From positions 1 through 64,000 of the forward strand of contig CAJTOJ010000003.1 in assembly GCA_910577665.1 (NCBI GenBank): 64,000 nucleotides of DNA, in the 5' to 3' direction. Below are positions 63,075-64,000 of the stretch, piece by piece. The position numbers and the translations under genes were made by a program. This DNA comes from an uncultured Acetatifactor sp. (GTDB lineage Bacteria; Bacillota; Clostridia; Lachnospirales; Lachnospiraceae). Position 1 is the stretch's first letter; each line of letters starts with the position of its first letter. The notes beneath the pieces were generated by a model. The model made no database searches. It saw only the letters and a list, made by a program, of their open reading frames with translations, and was not told the DNA's origin.

Positions 63075-64000
63075 GAGGAAATCTTCCGGATCCAGTAACT
63101 GCCCCTTCCTCCTTCCCTGTAGGAATTGCCATCCTCTGCAAAGACATATCCCTCCTCCAGCCAGGTCTCACAGGCAACACCGGCGGGGCAGGCCACCTCC
63201 AGCCGGATCCTGTCTCCCTGCCTGCGCCAGATGGTGTGCACTTCCCCTGCAGGAAGCCTGTGGCTTGCAGTGACATGCTCCAGGCTGTGGATAAAGGCGG
63301 GGCGGATCACCACCTTCCTGCTGTTTTCCACATGTATCCCTCCGGGATAGCGTATGTACCACTGCACCACATCCCCCAGGAAATGGTGATTCTGGGACAG
63401 AAGCCGCCTCTTCTCATCCGGCAGGAATTGTTCCGGCAGGGTGGTCTCCCCCCTTTCCACAAAATACCCATAGGAAGGGTATGTCCTGCCCGTGATCATC
63501 CTGTAGGCCAGCTCCGACTCCCCGAAAGCAGACAACACATGGAACAGGACCCGCATTCCCAGGAAACCGCAGGTGACTTTATCCCCGTCCCTGTGCAGGA
63601 TCTCCAGAAGCTTTCCGAAAGCTGCCTGGCACTCCCCGGTGTCGAATATCCCATAATAGATCCCCATGGCCTGGGCGCTCTGGCAGTTTCCCTTCACCAG
63701 CATCCGGTCCAGGTCCAGGTATCTGCGCCGCAGGGCATCCCGCACCTGTATACCAAGTTCCCTGGCAAAGGCACTGTGAAGCCTAAGCCCCACTGCCTGG
63801 AACATCTCCTCCGCCTCCCGGCACATCCAGTACACCATCACACTGTCCGTAAAGCCCAGGGGTACCTGGTAGGCCTCCACATCCCTGTCCACAGGCACCC
63901 AGTCCCCCAGACCAAAGGCAATGATGCCCTCCCCATCCCGTCTTTTGCTGATATATTCCAGATAACCCAGCATGGCGTGGGCATTCTCCCGGATCACCTC
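63071..64000 (-). CDS. GH78-type alpha-L-rhamnosidase, C-terminal part
   Basis: The gene enters from the right window edge; about 309 residues remain. LGDWVPVDRDVE (about visible residue 30) and LSQNHHFLGDVVQWYIRYPGGI are the (alpha/alpha)6 barrel and loop motifs of GH78, and the C-terminal beta-sheet domain (about 225-308) ends the enzyme. It would release rhamnose from pectic or glycoside substrates. The N-terminal domains are not visible. The stop lies within the -35 of the valS promoter. Confidence 0.85.
   Translation of the reverse strand, partial: EVIRENAHAMLGYLEYISKRRDGEGIIAFGLGDWVPVDRDVEAYQVPLGFTDSVMVYWMCREAEEMFQAVGLRLHSAFARELGIQVRDALRRRYLDLDRMLVKGNCQSAQAMGIYYGIFDTGECQAAFGKLLEILHRDGDKVTCGFLGMRVLFHVLSAFGESELAYRMITGRTYPSYGYFVERGETTLPEQFLPDEKRRLLSQNHHFLGDVVQWYIRYPGGIHVENSRKVVIRPAFIHSLEHVTASHRLPAGEVHTIWRRQGDRIRLEVACPAGVACETWLEEGYVFAEDGNSYREGGRGSYWIRKISS

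Overview
The window reads as one contiguous piece of chromosome from a spore-forming, gut-type Gram-positive Clostridia, most likely Lachnospiraceae. The signs are a complete spoIIAA-spoIIAB-sigF operon, a valS T-box leader, a rimP-nusA-rnpM-ylxQ-infB-rbfA-nrnA-truB cluster, YesM/YesN control next to an LplB/LplC-type sugar transporter, and AGGAGG ribosome binding sites. No rRNA, tRNA, CRISPR array, phage or complete insertion sequence was seen. The species cannot be named from the sequence alone.

Layout. 1-5.7 kb (+): an oligopeptide-type ABC transporter (partial binding protein, two permeases, two ATPases) ending at a strong terminator. 5.8-10.5 kb (-): nitroreductase, the TldD/PmbA protease pair (tldD carries a one-base frameshift) and a membrane acyltransferase. 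10.7-27.5 kb (-): the conserved RNA/translation block. From its promoter side it runs rimP, nusA, rnpM, ylxQ, infB, rbfA, nrnA, truB, then a cysteine desulfidase-family gene, ribF, a 162-bp MITE-like element, a Na/Pi cotransporter, an SH3-NlpC/P60 wall hydrolase, rpsO and pnp. 27.7-31 kb (-): aldo/keto reductase, a degenerate permease fragment and a FecR/WG-type lipoprotein. 31.3-38.6 kb: a sugar ABC transporter (LplB, LplC, lipoprotein binding protein) transcribed away from a YesM/YesN two-component system. 38.7-45.5 kb (-): a self-contained module of response regulator, histidine kinase, lipoprotein, ABC ATPase and a permease that looks internally duplicated. 45.6-48.8 kb (-): a second two-component system with an unusually large sensor. 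48.9-52.7 kb (-): an unknown gene, a GH105-type hydrolase and a membrane-anchored GH25 lysozyme. 52.9-54.5 kb (-): spoIIA. 54.7-59.5 kb (-): a zinc-ribbon/TPR membrane protein with a 55-aa companion, folC and a glycosyltransferase-like membrane protein. 59.8-64 kb (-): valS with its T-box and the end of a GH78-type rhamnosidase.

Taken together, the accessory genes point to plant-polysaccharide use (GH78, GH105, LplBC-SBP under YesMN), peptide uptake and processing (Opp, TldD/PmbA), wall remodelling (NlpC/P60, GH25) and envelope sensing (two OmpR-type two-component systems, one linked to an ABC exporter).

The most unusual content is between genes. It includes at least three families of structured repeats, one with compensatory base changes between copies, a run of five hairpins inside the opp operon, a multi-branched structure after the lysozyme gene, and a short hairpin-plus-tail motif found at several loci.
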